Below are positions 63,201-64,000 of a stretch of DNA of 64,000 nt, in pieces. This DNA is from WGMI01 sp041739275. Lineage in GTDB: Bacteria; Bacteroidota; Bacteroidia; Flavobacteriales; Schleiferiaceae. Each line of letters opens with the position of its first letter. Within the stretch, counting starts at the first letter, position 1. A model generated the notes under the pieces. The model had not been told where the DNA came from and searched no databases. It worked only from the letters and a program-made list of their open reading frames with translations. The stretch covers positions 62,001-126,000 of the forward strand of contig JBGSOF010000020.1 in NCBI GenBank assembly GCA_041739275.1, written 5' to 3'. A program made the translations under genes and the position numbers.

Positions 63201-63568
63201 AGATTGTTTCCTTTTATTCAAACGGCGATACCGCGGTCGTTGCCGAAGTTCTGGACGGTCTTTGGCACGGCAAACACCGAATTTATCACCCCAATGGCAA
63301 ACTCGAATATTCGGGTCAATACTATCACGGGGAGCGAGAAGGGCTTCATCGCTGGTACGATCAAGAAGGGGTCGTCCGCAGAAAAACAGAATTTCTGTGC
63401 GGAATGGAACACGGAGAAAACAAGCGTTTCGACCGATCCGGTGCATTGATTTTGGACGATCCGCAGCTGTGGGATCGATCGACCGGCACAGCGGAGTTTC
63501 GGGGTCAATCCGAGGGCCGAAAAAGTGCTCGTTGGAATGTTGTCGACAATATAGTCCAACCGCAATGA
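60290..63568 (+). pseudogene. Secreted TPR/MORN-repeat protein with two in-frame TAA codons
   Basis: From ATG 60290 a signal peptide (MRYLFLLLASSISFLF... TGQS, 24 residues) is read, then TAA at 60362-60364, then the same frame continues as SLRVVDLTTALPEAEKL. It runs to a second TAA at 62297-62299 and on, still in frame, through ERKRAESVFQADLLEGQ to TGA at 63566. Without the two stops the protein has about 1090 residues: TPRs (residues 30-200) and then at least 20 MORN_2-type repeats (GxWxxYxxNGxxxxE). The repeat rhythm crosses the second TAA undisturbed. As written, the downstream parts could only be made from internal TTG starts without a signal. Several TATCTTAG-like boxes precede the ATG. 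Confidence 0.8.
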
Positions 63569-64000
63569 AGGCATTATTCATACTCCCGCTCTTTGGACTC
63601 TTCGCAGGATCGATTTCGGCTCAAGAGCCTCTGAACATAGATCGGTTGAGGGCCGAATATCCGGGCAATCACGCGGTGGTTGAATTCGATCACTACCGAG
63701 CGGAAATTAGTTCGAGTTCGGGCAAACTCTCCATCGTAACCGAACACCGCGAACAATGGGCTCTGCTCGGCGAATCGGCTCCCAGGTTTAGCGAGTGGGA
63801 AGAATCGAGTGCACCTTCGTACAAGCTCGTCTCGATGAAGGGATACAGCCTCAACCCCAAAACCAAGGGATTCAAGAGAGAAAAGATTGCGGAAATCGCG
63901 GTCACCGACGAAAGCGAACCCGGCATTTTTGCACACGAATACCGCCTGCATCAAACGCGATTTAAAGGTCTGGTGTCGGGATCTAGAATCTATAAATCGA
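63565..64000 (+). CDS. DUF3857-like secreted protein, N-terminal part
   Basis: Starts at ATG 63565, overlapping the stop of the MORN gene (ATGA), and runs beyond the right edge. The 145 visible residues begin with a signal peptide, FGLFAGSISAQ. The segment FDHYRAEISSSSGKLSIVTEHREQW and MKGYSLNPKTKGFKREKI fit the start of the DUF3857 domain that precedes transglutaminase-like domains in Bacteroidota surface proteins. The family call is tentative because the catalytic part is outside the window. Confidence 0.6.
   Translation, partial: MKALFILPLFGLFAGSISAQEPLNIDRLRAEYPGNHAVVEFDHYRAEISSSSGKLSIVTEHREQWALLGESAPRFSEWEESSAPSYKLVSMKGYSLNPKTKGFKREKIAEIAVTDESEPGIFAHEYRLHQTRFKGLVSGSRIYKS

Noticed and set aside
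60290..63568. Reassignment of TAA to a sense codon in this organism
   Set aside because: Other intact genes in the window, such as paaA and acnA, end in TAA at the family-typical position.

Overview
The window looks like a chromosome segment of a Bacteroidota bacterium, probably of the Flavobacteriales/Cryomorphaceae type with fairly high GC. The evidence is direct. Several secreted proteins end in type IX secretion (T9SS) sorting domains. Promoter boxes of the Bacteroidota form TAnnTTTG recur upstream of genes, one of them with a perfect TTTG-N19-TATCTTTG layout before tRNA-Gln. There are also many proteins of families typical of the phylum (DUF2723/GT117, DUF2911, DUF5777, UMF1 MFS). No phage, insertion sequence or CRISPR array was seen.

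Layout. 1-2.6 kb: a truncated GT117-type membrane protein, tRNA-Gln, small membrane proteins, a frameshifted lipoprotein and a MarR regulator. 2.6-11.4 kb: an aerobic phenylacetate (paa) catabolic island, with paaE divergent from paaABCD-paaG-paaH, then a small plant-type ferredoxin and an unknown helical protein, then paaI-paaJ-paaY. paaK and paaZ are not in the window; a crotonase at 21.3 kb may supply PaaF. 11.5-17.5 kb: a 2013-residue T9SS surface protein with FN3, MAM-like and starch-binding-like modules. 17.7-25 kb: a prolyl oligopeptidase, two sensor kinases, the crotonase, an S4 RNA-binding protein and a DUF2911 protein. 25-31 kb: the operon odhA-odhB-fhs (2-oxoglutarate dehydrogenase E1/E2 and formate-THF ligase). 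31-35.8 kb: an outer-membrane barrel, a T9SS alpha-amylase, an AraC regulator and an AhpD-like protein. 35.9-39.4 kb: a DEAD-box helicase with a structured leader, and atpDC. 39.6-46.5 kb: an accessory stretch of surface proteins, partly AT-rich, with an inverted-repeat element, a decayed sorting-domain copy and a candidate structured RNA. 46.6-53.7 kb: a phosphodiesterase-TPR-sulfotransferase fusion, two paralogous T9SS proteins tail to tail, aconitase and a small HTH protein. 53.8-60.2 kb: a TPR histidine kinase, a UMF1 transporter, and an operon of cytochrome c-like lipoproteins, YceI and DUF5777 proteins. 60.3-64 kb: a TPR/MORN-repeat protein interrupted by two in-frame TAA codons, and the start of a DUF3857-like protein.

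The most noteworthy signals are: (a) three secreted-protein genes with disrupted reading frames, two at homopolymeric G/C tracts and one with TAA directly behind the signal peptide plus a second TAA downstream; (b) a ferredoxin and an unknown gene built into the paa operon; (c) the three-domain phosphodiesterase/TPR/sulfotransferase fusion; (d) a 102-nt multibranched RNA candidate flanked by 12-bp direct repeats next to a relic of a T9SS sorting domain; (e) a probable small RNA between marR and paaE. All calls come from reading the sequence; no database search was run.
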